Shown: one piece after another, positions 19,081 through 28,528 of the stretch
Layout: the number at the start of each line of letters is the position of its first letter
Numbering within the stretch: position 1 is the first letter of the stretch
From: Conyzicola lurida
GTDB lineage: Bacteria > Actinomycetota > Actinomycetes > Actinomycetales > Microbacteriaceae
Length of the DNA: 64,000 bases
Direction: 5' to 3'
NCBI RefSeq assembly: GCF_014204935.1
Contig: NZ_JACHMJ010000001.1
Location: 1,302,001-1,366,000 of the forward strand
Translations under genes and position numbers: made by a program
The notes under the pieces: model-generated
What the model was told of the DNA's origin: nothing
Seen by the model: the letters and a program-made list of their open reading frames with translations, nothing else
Database searches by the model: none

Positions 19081-20844
19081 GTGAATGATGCGCGCAAGTC
19101 CAAACGTCGAGTCGGAATCGCGATCATCGTCATCTTCGCGGTCGTCGCCGTGTTCGTGGTGCGGCTCGTTGACATCCAGGTCGTGCGCGCCGCCGATCTG
19201 AACGCCCAGTCGCTCGAGAAGCGGTCCGTGCAACAGACCACGTACGGCTCGCGCGGCAATATCGTCGACACCAACGGCGCCGTGCTCGCCGACAGCGTCG
19301 ACCGTTTCGACATCACCGCGTCGCCCCTGCTCGTCAACCCGTTCACCCGGCTGGCCGACGACGGCGAGACCCGCGTCGAGGTGACCGTGCAGGAGGCGAT
19401 CGCCGAACTCGCCGAGGTGACCGCCGTGCCCGTCGCCGACATCACCACCGCCCTCACCAGCGACCCCGAGTCCAACTTCACCTACGTGGCCAAGGAGATG
19501 ACCCTCGAGGTGCTCACCAAGGTGCGCGAACTCGACATCCCCTGGATCTACGACGTGCTCCACCCCGCGCGCACCTACCCGAACGGCGCGGTCGCCGGCA
19601 ACCTCGTCGGCTTCGTCGGCACCGACGGCCCGCAGAACGGCCTCGAGACCACCGCCGACTCCTGCGTCGGCAGCACGAACGGCACCAGCACCTACGAGCG
19701 CGGCGCCGACGGCATCCGCATCCCCGGCAGCACGGTCACCACCGAGGAAGCCAAAGACGGCGGAACCCTGCACACCACGATCGACAAGGACCTGCAGTGG
19801 TACGCCCAGCAGATCCTCGCCGAGCGGTCCGTCGAACTCGGCGCCGACTGGGGAACCATCGTCGTCGTCCGCGTGAGCGACGGCCACCTGATGACGGTCG
19901 CCGACTACCCCTCGGTCGACCCGAACAACGTCGACGGCGTGACGAGCTCCGATCTGGGTTCCCGCGCCTTCACCTCCCCGTTCGAGCCCGGCTCGACAAT
20001 GAAGGCGCTCACCGTAGCGTCGCTGCTCGACGCCGGTGTCATCACACCGACGACCGAGGTCACCGCCCCCGGCCGTCGCGACCTCGGCAACGGCTCCTAC
20101 ATCAAGGACGCCTGGGCCCACGCCGACATCCCGTACACCGCGGCCGGCGTGCTCACCAACTCCTCGAACACCGGTACCTCGTACCTGACCGACCTGCTTC
20201 CCGACAAGGAGACGCGTCGCGACTACATGCTGAAGTTCGGCCTGAACCAGAAGACGGCCGTGGACTTCCAGGGCGAGTCCGCCGGCGACATCCTCTCTAC
20301 CGACCGCTGGGACGCCGTCACCAACTACGCGGTGCAGTTCGGACAGGGCATGTCCGCCACCTCGGCGCAGATGGCATCCGCCTACCAGGCGCTCGGCAAC
20401 GGCGGGGTGCGGATGCCCCTCACCCTCGTCGAGGGCTGCGAGTGGGCCGACGGCACCTGGACCGACCTCCCCTCCACCGAGGGCGTGCAGGTCGTCTCCG
20501 AGTCCGCCGCCGACCAGACCGTCGCCATGATGGAGAACGTCGTCACCCAGGGCGGTCTGAGCAACGAACTGAGCATCCCGGGCTACCGCGTCGCGGCCAA
20601 GACCGGTACCGCCGAGGTCGCCGACTCCACCGGTTACGGCTCCGACCGCATCATCTCCATAGCAGGCCTCGTGCCCGCCGAAGCACCGGAGTACGCGATT
20701 GTCGTGACCTTCGCCAAGCCGGATACGATAAAGACGTCGAGCGCCGTCTCGACCACTTTCAAGAAGATCACGACCCAGGTGATCAAGTCTTTCCGGATCG
20801 CACCGTCGGACGAACCCTCGCCGCTGTTGCCCCTCACGTGGTGA
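19081..20844 (+). CDS. ftsI: Penicillin-binding protein FtsI (septal transpeptidase)
   Basis: Class B PBP cross-linking septal peptidoglycan; 587 aa. One N-terminal transmembrane helix (~11-30), a dimerisation domain with GSRGNIVDTNGAVLA, and the transpeptidase domain with all three motifs: STMK (S305 nucleophile, K308), SSN (361-363) and KTG (507-509). GTG 19081 follows AAGGA. Part of the coupled dcw operon. Confidence 0.95.
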   Translation: MNDARKSKRRVGIAIIVIFAVVAVFVVRLVDIQVVRAADLNAQSLEKRSVQQTTYGSRGNIVDTNGAVLADSVDRFDITASPLLVNPFTRLADDGETRVEVTVQEAIAELAEVTAVPVADITTALTSDPESNFTYVAKEMTLEVLTKVRELDIPWIYDVLHPARTYPNGAVAGNLVGFVGTDGPQNGLETTADSCVGSTNGTSTYERGADGIRIPGSTVTTEEAKDGGTLHTTIDKDLQWYAQQILAERSVELGADWGTIVVVRVSDGHLMTVADYPSVDPNNVDGVTSSDLGSRAFTSPFEPGSTMKALTVASLLDAGVITPTTEVTAPGRRDLGNGSYIKDAWAHADIPYTAAGVLTNSSNTGTSYLTDLLPDKETRRDYMLKFGLNQKTAVDFQGESAGDILSTDRWDAVTNYAVQFGQGMSATSAQMASAYQALGNGGVRMPLTLVEGCEWADGTWTDLPSTEGVQVVSESAADQTVAMMENVVTQGGLSNELSIPGYRVAAKTGTAEVADSTGYGSDRIISIAGLVPAEAPEYAIVVTFAKPDTIKTSSAVSTTFKKITTQVIKSFRIAPSDEPSPLLPLTW

Positions 20845-20890
20845 GACCCACTACAAACGTGAAACGAGAACCCGCAGAAATGAGCATCGC

Positions 20891-22435
20891 GTGACCGCCA
20901 GGATTCCCCCGGTACTTCGACCGGAGCATCCGTCGGCCAAACCCCTCACGGCGCTGGCGACCGAGTTCGCGCTCGAATCGCGCGGCTCTCTCGACGGTAT
21001 CGAGATCACCGGCATCACCCTCAGCACGGGTGACCTGCACGCGGGGGACCTGTACGTCGGGATGCCGGGAGCGAACAGCCATGGCGCGAAGTACGCGGCT
21101 CAGGCCAAGGCGGGCGGCGCCGTGGCCGTGCTGACCGACGCCGCCGGTGCCGAACTCGCGGCAGACACCGGTCTGCCCATCCTCGTCGTCGACTCGCCCC
21201 GCGCCGCGCTCGGTGCCATCGCCGCCTGGGTCTACGACACGAACGTCAACCCGCCGCTGCGATTCGGCACCACCGGGACCAACGGCAAGACCAGCGTCTC
21301 CTACCTGCTCGACGGCATCCTCAAGCAGCTCGGCCGCACCACCGGTCTCAGCTCGACCGCGGAGCGACACATCGGCGACCTCGTCGTCGTCAGCCGCCTG
21401 ACCACCCCCGAGGCGAGCGAGATGCACGCCCTGCTCGCCCGCATGCGCGAGAGCGCCGTCGACGCCGTCGTTATCGAGGTCAGCGCGCAGGCGCTCAGCC
21501 GCCACCGGGTCGACGGCATCGTCTTCGACGTCGTCGGGTTCACCAACCTGAGCCACGACCACCTCGACGACTACGCCGACATGGAGGAGTATTTCCAGGC
21601 GAAGCTGCCGCTCTTCCAGCCCGACCGCGGCACGCGCGGCGTGATCTCGCTCGATTCCCCGTACGGCGCGCGCGTCGTGGAGGAAGCCGGCATCCCGGTC
21701 ACCACCATCTCGTCGACGCCCGGCGTCGTGGGGGACTGGAACGTCGACATCACGGCCGAGGAGGCCGCGTTCACGGCGTTCACCCTCACCGCGCCCGACG
21801 GACGCGAACTGTCGAGCCGCGTGCCGATCATCGGCCGCCACATGGCCGCCAACGGAGCGCTCGCCATCGTCATGCTGGTCGAGGCCGGCTTCGAGCTCGA
21901 CGAGATCGCCGCCGCACTGGAGAAGTCCGGGGGCATCGAGGCGTACCTGCCCGGCCGCACCGAGCGCGTCTCGGGCGACCGCGGCCCCGCCGTGTTCGTC
22001 GACTTCGGTCACAGCCCCGACGCCTTCCTCAACACGCTCGCCGCCGTGCGCACGTTCACCCGCGGCAAGGTCGTCATGGTGTTCGGCGCCGACGGCGACC
22101 GCGACGCCACCAAGCGGCACGAGATGGCCCGCGTCGCCTCCGAGGGGTCCGACATCCTCGTCATCACCGACCACCACCCGCGCTTCGAGAACGCCGCCTC
22201 CATCCGCGCGACACTCGTCGAGGGCGCGCACCTGGCCGAGCACGAGGCGGAGCTGCACGAGGTGAGCCCTCCCGAGAGCGCCATCCGCACCGCCGTCGGC
22301 CTCGCCGGCGAGGGCGACTCGATCCTCTGGGCCGGCCCCGGCCACCAGGACTACCGCGACATCGAGGGTGTCCGCACGCCGTACTCCGCGCGAGAAGAAG
22401 CGCGCGCCGCCCTGCGCGAAGCCGGTTGGGCGTGA
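20891..22435 (+). CDS. murE: UDP-MurNAc-dipeptide ligase MurE, unusual specificity loop
   Basis: Adds the third residue (a diamino acid in most bacteria) to UDP-MurNAc-dipeptide using ATP; 514 aa. The P-loop GTTGTNGKTS (K133) is intact, as are NLSHDHLDDYADMEEYFQAK (carbamoylated-Lys region) and GRHMAANGALA. Two usually conserved places differ: the expected VDYAHTPDAL reads VDFGHSPDAF (D371 to F379), and the DNPR-type amino-acid specificity loop reads DHHPRFE (D427-E433). The family uses that loop to read the incoming diamino acid, so the substrate here is uncertain. GTG 20891; overlaps the next gene by 4 nt. Confidence 0.9.
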   Translation: MTARIPPVLRPEHPSAKPLTALATEFALESRGSLDGIEITGITLSTGDLHAGDLYVGMPGANSHGAKYAAQAKAGGAVAVLTDAAGAELAADTGLPILVVDSPRAALGAIAAWVYDTNVNPPLRFGTTGTNGKTSVSYLLDGILKQLGRTTGLSSTAERHIGDLVVVSRLTTPEASEMHALLARMRESAVDAVVIEVSAQALSRHRVDGIVFDVVGFTNLSHDHLDDYADMEEYFQAKLPLFQPDRGTRGVISLDSPYGARVVEEAGIPVTTISSTPGVVGDWNVDITAEEAAFTAFTLTAPDGRELSSRVPIIGRHMAANGALAIVMLVEAGFELDEIAAALEKSGGIEAYLPGRTERVSGDRGPAVFVDFGHSPDAFLNTLAAVRTFTRGKVVMVFGADGDRDATKRHEMARVASEGSDILVITDHHPRFENAASIRATLVEGAHLAEHEAELHEVSPPESAIRTAVGLAGEGDSILWAGPGHQDYRDIEGVRTPYSAREEARAALREAGWA

Positions 22436-23337
22436 GCCTCCAGGTAGCGCCCCACCGCGGACTCGCGACGACGACGGCCCTCGTGGGCGCGGTCGTCGCG
22501 GCCGCCGCCGGGGAGCGCGACGTGATCGTGCTTCTCGGCGACCCCGGCGAGCTCGTACCCTCCACCGACCCGGTCGTCGTGGTGCTGGCGGATGACGCGG
22601 CCCTCGTCACCGCCGGGTCCACGATCCGCGCCGACCACGCCGTCGCCACCGTGGGGTACTCCGCCGGCGCCGACACCCGCGCCACCGACATCGCGGTCGA
22701 CGTCGAGGGAACCGGTTTCGTCGCGCTGCGCCACGGCGTCGCGCTTCCCGTGCGTCTCGCCCTCGTCGGCGAGCGGCACGTGCCCGCCGCCCTCGCCGCG
22801 CTCGAGGTCGGGCTGCAGCTCGGCCTGCCGCCCGAGACCGCCGTCGCGGCCCTCGCCGCGGTCACCTCCGCCGAGAGCGGGAACCTCGAGACCGCGGCAT
22901 CCGCCCACGGCCGGCGCCTCATCGACGACGGGTACGACCTGACGCCCCTCTCCACGACGGAGGCCCTCAAGACCCTCGCCGAGATCACCCGCGACAGTGC
23001 CCGGTCGATCGCCGTGCTCGGCGAACTCGACCTGCCCGCCGGCACCGGCCCGCAGGAATCGCGCGAGGAGCACGACCGCATCGGCCGTCTCGTCGTGCGG
23101 CTCAACATCGACGCGCTCATCGTCATCGGGCAGTCGGCACGGCACATTCACAACGCGGCGGGCCTCGAAGGTTCGTGGGACGGGGAGTCGGTGCTCGTCG
23201 ACACCGCCGAGGAGGCATACGATTTGCTCACTGACCAACTGTCCGAGCGGGGTAGCGACACCGTCGTCCTCGTGAAGTCTCCGTTCTCCGACCGGCTTCG
23301 TGCTCTCGGCGCCACAATCGAAAGCGTGTCCGCATGA
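22432..23337 (+). CDS. Truncated MurF-like protein lacking ATP-binding core
   Basis: Occupies the murF slot between murE and mraY but is only 301 aa, against ~450-500 for MurF. Residues ~50-155 match the MurF stretch after the ATPase core ([28 protein letters not shown] at 110-127) and the rest matches the C-terminal ligase domain ([17 protein letters not shown] at 163-179, [28 protein letters not shown]). The N-terminal UDP-binding domain and the GxxGKT P-loop are absent, and the usual DAYNANP is DGYDLTP. It is translationally coupled to both neighbours (GTGA and ATGA overlaps) with no stop or frameshift, so it is probably expressed. It cannot be an ordinary MurF; scaffold, regulatory subunit or decaying gene are all possible. 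Confidence 0.8.
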   Translation: MSLQVAPHRGLATTTALVGAVVAAAAGERDVIVLLGDPGELVPSTDPVVVVLADDAALVTAGSTIRADHAVATVGYSAGADTRATDIAVDVEGTGFVALRHGVALPVRLALVGERHVPAALAALEVGLQLGLPPETAVAALAAVTSAESGNLETAASAHGRRLIDDGYDLTPLSTTEALKTLAEITRDSARSIAVLGELDLPAGTGPQESREEHDRIGRLVVRLNIDALIVIGQSARHIHNAAGLEGSWDGESVLVDTAEEAYDLLTDQLSERGSDTVVLVKSPFSDRLRALGATIESVSA

Positions 23338-24467
23338 TCGCACTCCTGACCGGAGCGGCCTTCTCGCTGGTCTTCACTCTGCTCACCACGCCCCTGTTCA
23401 TCAAACTGTTCAACCGCATCGGCTGGGGACAGTTCATCCGCGACGACGGTCCGCAGTCGCACCACGCCAAGCGCGGCACGCCGACCATGGGCGGCATCGT
23501 GTTCATCATCGGCGCGGTGCTCGGCTACTTCGTCGGGCACCTCATCGCGCGGGAGCCGTTCACCCTCGTCGCCTTCCTGGTCATGTTCCTCATGGTGGGC
23601 CTCGGCGCGGTCGGTTTCCTCGACGACTTCCTGAAGACCCGTAACCAGCGCAGCCTCGGACTCGGCGGCTGGTCGAAGATCCTCGGCCAGGTCATCGTCG
23701 CCGCCATCTTCGCGGTGATCGCGCTCAACTTCCCCGACGAGAACGACCTGACGCCGGTGTCGAAGATCCTCGACGGCGTGCAGCACACCTACATCTCGTT
23801 CGTCCGTGACATCGAGTGGCTCGACTTCGCCACGTTCGGGCTCATCGGCGGCGGCATCCTGTTCGCCATCTGGTCGATCGTGATCGTGGTCAGCGCCTCG
23901 AACGGCGTCAACGTGGCCGACGGTCTCGACGGTCTCGCGACCGGCGCGTCGATCCTCGCCTTCACGTCGTACATCTTCATCGGCTTCTGGCAGAACAACC
24001 AGTCCTGCTACAACGTGAACGTGCAGGAGAGCGTCGAGAACTCGTTCCGCTGCTACCAGGTGCGCGACCCGCTCGACCTCGCGGTCATCGCGGCCTGCAT
24101 CGTGGGAAGCCTCATCGGCTTCCTCTGGTGGAACACCAGCCCGGCGCAGATCTTCATGGGCGACACCGGCTCGCTGGGCCTCGGCGGCGCACTCGCCGCC
24201 CTCGCCATCCTCAGCCGCACCGACCTGCTGCTCGTCTTCATCGGCGGACTGTTCCTCATCGTCACCGGTTCGGTGATCCTGCAGCGCATCTACTTCAAGC
24301 TCACCAAGGGCAAGCGCATCTTCCTGATGAGCCCGCTGCACCACCACTTCGAACTCAAGGGCTGGGCCGAGATCACCGTCGTGGTGAGGTTCTGGATCAT
24401 CGCCGGCCTGTTCGTCGCCGCGGGCATCGGAATCTTCTACGTCGAATGGGCGTTGGCCCGACCGTGA
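23334..24467 (+). CDS. mraY: Phospho-MurNAc-pentapeptide transferase MraY
   Basis: Integral membrane enzyme making lipid I from UDP-MurNAc-pentapeptide and undecaprenyl phosphate; 377 aa with about ten membrane helices. Motifs: [28 protein letters not shown] (DDxxK), [25 protein letters not shown] and [13 protein letters not shown]. An extracytoplasmic loop near residues 220-245 carries two Cys ([16 protein letters not shown]), possibly a disulfide. Confidence 0.96.
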   Translation: MIALLTGAAFSLVFTLLTTPLFIKLFNRIGWGQFIRDDGPQSHHAKRGTPTMGGIVFIIGAVLGYFVGHLIAREPFTLVAFLVMFLMVGLGAVGFLDDFLKTRNQRSLGLGGWSKILGQVIVAAIFAVIALNFPDENDLTPVSKILDGVQHTYISFVRDIEWLDFATFGLIGGGILFAIWSIVIVVSASNGVNVADGLDGLATGASILAFTSYIFIGFWQNNQSCYNVNVQESVENSFRCYQVRDPLDLAVIAACIVGSLIGFLWWNTSPAQIFMGDTGSLGLGGALAALAILSRTDLLLVFIGGLFLIVTGSVILQRIYFKLTKGKRIFLMSPLHHHFELKGWAEITVVVRFWIIAGLFVAAGIGIFYVEWALARP

Positions 24468-26038
24468 CCGATCTGACAACTCTCACCAGCTGGCACGCCG
24501 ACTGGAAGGGCCTGCGCGTCGCGGTGCTCGGACTCGGCATGACCGGATTCGCCGCGGCCGACACACTCGTCGAACTCGGGGCCACCGTCCTCGTCGTCGC
24601 CGCGAAGGCACCCGAGGAGCACGCCGACCTGCTCGGCGTCATCGGTGCCGAACTGCTCGAGGTCCCGGGGCTCGACGCGGTACCCCCGCGGCTCGCCGAG
24701 TTCGACCCGGAACTGGTGATCGTCTCGCCCGGCTTCCACCCCGACCACGCCGTGCTGCTCTGGGCCGCCGCGACGGGCATCCCCGTCTGGGGCGACATCG
24801 AGCTGGCCTGGCGGGTGCGCGACAAGGTGCGCGCCGCCGAGTGGATCACGGTCACCGGAACCAACGGCAAGACCACGACCGTGCAGCTCGCCACCCATCT
24901 TCTGGCCGCCGCCGGACACCGCGTGGCCGCGGTCGGCAACATCGGCGTGCCGGTGCTCGACGCCGTGCGCGACCCGATCGGCTTCGACGTGCTCGTCGTC
25001 GAGCTGTCCAGCTACCAGCTGCACTGGATCAACCAGACGCCCGAGGGCTCGCTCTCGCCGCTCGCGAGCGTCTGCCTGAACCTCGCCGACGACCACCTCG
25101 ACTGGCACGGCTCTGCCGACGCCTACGCGGCGGCCAAGGGCAAGGTCTACGACAACACCCGCATCGCGGCCGTCTACAACCTCGCCGACGAGGCGACCAT
25201 GCACATGGTCGAAGAGGCCGACGTGGTCGAGGGATGCCGCGCCATCGGTTTCGGAACGGGTGCACCGGGTCCGAGCGACCTCGGAGTCGTCGACGGCATC
25301 ATCGTCGACCGCGCGTTCCACGACGACCGCCGCAACTCGGCGTTCGAACTGACCACCCACGGCGAGCTCGCGGCCGCGGGTCTCGCGGCGCCGCACTCCG
25401 TCTCGAACGTGCTCGCCGCATCCGCCCTGGTGCGTGCCTACGGGGTCGCACCCGCCGTCATCCGGGACGCCCTCGCGACCTTCCGCATCGACCACCACCG
25501 CACCGAGACGGTCCTCGAAGCCGACGGCGTGCTCTGGGTCGACGACTCGAAGGCCACCAACCCGCACGCCGCCGAGGCGTCGTTGCGCGCCTTCGAGCGC
25601 GTCGTCTGGGTCGTCGGCGGCCTGCTCAAGGGCGTCGACGTCAGCCGGCTGGTCGAGCGGCAGGCCGCCCGGCTCGCCGCGGCGGTCATCATCGGTGTCG
25701 ACCGCACGGAGCTTCGCGAGGCATTCGAGCGACACGCGCCGGGGCTCCCGGTCTTTGAGGTGGCCGCGACGGACACTGATGACGTAATGCCAGAGGTCGT
25801 GCGCTTGTCGGCGGCTGCTGCGCGACCGGGGGACACCGTGCTCCTGGCTCCGGCAGCGGCATCCATGGATCAGTTCACCGACTACGGAGACCGCGGGCGT
25901 CGCTTCGCAGCGGCGGTCCTCGATCAGTTGCGTAGCCCATCAGACAGTTCAGCAGACGACAGTGCAGGAGGTGCAGCGGATGACGACCACTCGGAATCCG
26001 GGCACGGGGCAGGCGAACCAGGGGCCCCAACCGCCTAA
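24464..26038 (+). CDS. murD: UDP-MurNAc-alanine(or glycine)-D-glutamate ligase MurD
   Basis: Adds D-Glu to the UDP-MurNAc-aminoacyl precursor; 524 aa. N-terminal Rossmann motif [16 protein letters not shown]-loop TGTNGKTTT (K136), [29 protein letters not shown] and [11 protein letters not shown] are all intact. A ~35-residue Ser/Asp/Gly-rich tail extends past LDQL and is encoded in DNA overlapping ftsW. GTG 24464 overlaps the mraY stop. Confidence 0.95.
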   Translation: MTDLTTLTSWHADWKGLRVAVLGLGMTGFAAADTLVELGATVLVVAAKAPEEHADLLGVIGAELLEVPGLDAVPPRLAEFDPELVIVSPGFHPDHAVLLWAAATGIPVWGDIELAWRVRDKVRAAEWITVTGTNGKTTTVQLATHLLAAAGHRVAAVGNIGVPVLDAVRDPIGFDVLVVELSSYQLHWINQTPEGSLSPLASVCLNLADDHLDWHGSADAYAAAKGKVYDNTRIAAVYNLADEATMHMVEEADVVEGCRAIGFGTGAPGPSDLGVVDGIIVDRAFHDDRRNSAFELTTHGELAAAGLAAPHSVSNVLAASALVRAYGVAPAVIRDALATFRIDHHRTETVLEADGVLWVDDSKATNPHAAEASLRAFERVVWVVGGLLKGVDVSRLVERQAARLAAAVIIGVDRTELREAFERHAPGLPVFEVAATDTDDVMPEVVRLSAAAARPGDTVLLAPAAASMDQFTDYGDRGRRFAAAVLDQLRSPSDSSADDSAGGAADDDHSESGHGAGEPGAPTA

Positions 26039-27377
26039 GCGGCCGACTCGACCGGCGGGCAACCCGCCCGCGGCACGTCGTACCCCGCCCGCGGCGGGTG
26101 CCGACCAGCCCGCGGCATCCCGTCCCTCCACCATCACGGTGGGCGTGCGCAAGATCTTCGCCGCGGAAACCGGCAACTTCTTCCTCCTGCTCGGCACGAC
26201 GCTGTTCCTCGTCGTGTTCGGTCTCGTCATGGTGCTGTCGTCCTCGTCGGTCGAGTCGCACCTCGAGAGCAACGACTTCTTCGCCTCGTTCTCCCGCCAG
26301 GGACTGTTCGCCCTCATCGGCGTGCCCGTGATGCTGTTCGCCTCCCGGATGCCGATCTCGTTCTGGAAGCGTTGGGCCTGGCCGGCCATCGCGCTGGGCG
26401 TCGGCCTGCAGCTGCTCGTCTTCACCCCGCTCGGCTGGGGCTACGGCGGAAACCAGAACTGGATCAAGATCGCCGGCTTCACCGCGCAGCCATCCGAGCT
26501 CCTCAAGCTCGCGCTCATCGTCTGGGTCGCATCCGTGCTCGTGTCGAAGCAGCACCTGTTGGCCGACTGGAAGCACGTCCTGCTGCCTATCGGCCCGGTC
26601 GCCGGCCTCGCCATCGGACTGGTCCTCGTCGGTAACGACCTCGGAACCGCGGTCATCATGCTGTCGATTGTGCTCGGCGCGCTCTTCTTCGCCGGTATCA
26701 AGCTGCGCTTCCTCGCCCTCGCGGTCGGGGTGCTCTCGTTCTTCGGCCTCGTCATCGCGTTCGCGAGCTCGTCGCGGACGGAGCGCATCGGCGCCTGGAT
26801 CAACGGCTGCACCCCCGAGCAGTACGAGAACTTCTGCTGGCAGCCCACGCACGGGCTCTGGGCGCTCGCGTCCGGCGGCATCTTCGGCGTCGGTCTCGGC
26901 AATTCCAAGGCCAAGTGGTCGTGGCTGCCCGAAGCCGACAACGACTACATCTTCGCGATCATCGGCGAGGAACTCGGCCTGATCGGCGCGATCGTCGTGC
27001 TGGCCCTGTTCATCGTGCTCGCCCTGTCGTTCGTGCGCATCCTCCGCGCCAACTCCGACCCGTTCGCCCGCATCGTCACCGCCGGCGTCGGCATCTGGGT
27101 GATCGGCCAGGCCCTGGTCAACATCGCGGTGGTGCTCGGTGTGCTCCCGGTGCTCGGTGTGCCGCTCCCGCTGACCTCCGCGGGAGGCACGGCCCTCATC
27201 TCGACCCTGCTCGCCATCGGCGTGGTGCTCTCCTTCGCGAGGGAACACCCGGCCCCGGCCGACGGACCCGATCCCTCCACCCGTTCCGACCGTCCCGTCG
27301 AGCAGACCCCGGCCGAGCGTTCGCGCCTCGCGGCCGCCCAGCGTGCACGTCCGGTGCGAGAGAGGCGCACCTCGTGA
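25980..27377 (+). CDS. ftsW: Lipid II polymerase / cell division protein FtsW
   Basis: SEDS-family glycosyltransferase polymerising lipid II at the septum; 465 aa. A Pro/Ala-rich N-terminus (~1-50) leads into about ten membrane helices; SEDS features include NQNWIKIAGFTAQPSELLKLAL, VGNDLGTAVIM, FGVGLGNSKAKWSWLPEADNDYIFA and LPLTSAGGTALIS. ATG 25980 is favoured over GTG 25962 because AGGAGG at 25965-25970 lies 9 nt before it. The gene begins 59 nt inside murD. A Cys pair in the NGCTPEQYENFCW loop is typical of actinobacterial FtsW. Confidence 0.94.
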   Translation: MTTTRNPGTGQANQGPQPPKRPTRPAGNPPAARRTPPAAGADQPAASRPSTITVGVRKIFAAETGNFFLLLGTTLFLVVFGLVMVLSSSSVESHLESNDFFASFSRQGLFALIGVPVMLFASRMPISFWKRWAWPAIALGVGLQLLVFTPLGWGYGGNQNWIKIAGFTAQPSELLKLALIVWVASVLVSKQHLLADWKHVLLPIGPVAGLAIGLVLVGNDLGTAVIMLSIVLGALFFAGIKLRFLALAVGVLSFFGLVIAFASSSRTERIGAWINGCTPEQYENFCWQPTHGLWALASGGIFGVGLGNSKAKWSWLPEADNDYIFAIIGEELGLIGAIVVLALFIVLALSFVRILRANSDPFARIVTAGVGIWVIGQALVNIAVVLGVLPVLGVPLPLTSAGGTALISTLLAIGVVLSFAREHPAPADGPDPSTRSDRPVEQTPAERSRLAAAQRARPVRERRTS

Positions 27378-28528
27378 CCACCTATCTTCTGGCGGGCGGC
27401 GGCACCGCCGGCCACGTCAACCCGCTGCTGGCGACCGCCGACCGCATTTCCGACAGACACGAGGATGCCGCGGTCGTCGTCCTCGGAACCCGCGAGGGGC
27501 TCGAGGCACGCCTCGTGCCCGAACGCGGCTACGAACTGGTCACCATCGCGCGCCTCCCGTTCCCGCGTCGCCCGAGTGCCGCGGCGCTGAAGTTCCCGGC
27601 GGCGTTCCGTGCCGCGGTCGACGAGACCCGCGCCCTGATCCGCGACCGTGGAGTCGACGTCGTCGTCGGGTTCGGCGGCTACGCCTCGGCCCCCGCCTAC
27701 ATCGCCGCCTGGCGGGAGAAGGTGCCGCTGGTCGTGCACGAGGCCAACGCCAAGCCGGGCATCGCCAACCGCCTCGGCAGCTGGGTCACCCGCTACGTCG
27801 GGGTCGCCTTCCAGAGCACCCGCCTCCGCGGCAAGACCCTCGTCGGTATGCCCCTGCGCGTCGAGGTCGAACGTCTCGACCGTCGCGCCGAGCGGGCGAC
27901 GGCGCTGAAGTACTTCGGCCTCGACGAGGGAAAGCCCACCCTGCTCGTCACCGGCGGCTCCAGCGGAGCGCGTCACATCAACACCACGGTGTCCGAGGCG
28001 ATCACCTTCATCCTCGGCGCCGGCTGGCAGGTGGTACACATCGCCGGCGAAAAGTCGGAGATCGTCGACCCGAAACTCGCCGGCTACCGCCTGCTGCCCT
28101 ACTGCAACCGCATGGAACTGGCGATCGCCGTCGCCGACCTCGCCGTCTCCCGCGCCGGATCCGCGACGGTGAGCGAATTCTCCGCGGTCGGTGTGCCGGC
28201 CGTCTACATCCCGTACCCCGTCGGCAACGGCGAACAGCGGTTCAACGCCAAGGACGCGGTCGAGGCCGGGGGAGCGGTGCTCGTCGCCGACGCCGATTTC
28301 ACCCCGGAGTGGGTGCTCTCCACGCTCGTCCCGCTCCTGCTCGATCGGGCGCTCATCGCCGAGATGACCGCGGTCGCCGGCGTGACCGGTGTGCTCGACG
28401 GCGCCGACCGCATGGTCGACCTGATCGACCGCGCGGTGGCCGAGCACCCCGTGCAGCCCGAGCCCGCTGCGGCATCCAGCTCTGACGACGACGCGAACGG
28501 TAAAATCGACACCGATGATCTATCCTGA
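27374..28528 (+). CDS. murG: UDP-GlcNAc:lipid I GlcNAc transferase MurG
   Basis: Peripheral membrane GT-B enzyme converting lipid I to lipid II; 384 aa. It starts [19 protein letters not shown], has [66 protein letters not shown] and [15 protein letters not shown], all MurG signatures. GTG overlaps ftsW stop by 4 nt. A short acidic tail ([15 protein letters not shown]) follows the fold. Confidence 0.96.
   Translation: MTTYLLAGGGTAGHVNPLLATADRISDRHEDAAVVVLGTREGLEARLVPERGYELVTIARLPFPRRPSAAALKFPAAFRAAVDETRALIRDRGVDVVVGFGGYASAPAYIAAWREKVPLVVHEANAKPGIANRLGSWVTRYVGVAFQSTRLRGKTLVGMPLRVEVERLDRRAERATALKYFGLDEGKPTLLVTGGSSGARHINTTVSEAITFILGAGWQVVHIAGEKSEIVDPKLAGYRLLPYCNRMELAIAVADLAVSRAGSATVSEFSAVGVPAVYIPYPVGNGEQRFNAKDAVEAGGAVLVADADFTPEWVLSTLVPLLLDRALIAEMTAVAGVTGVLDGADRMVDLIDRAVAEHPVQPEPAAASSSDDDANGKIDTDDLS

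Noticed and set aside
22432-23337. Frameshifted full-length murF
   Set aside because: No MurF N-terminal or P-loop sequence is present in any frame in or near the gene; murE occupies all DNA directly upstream.
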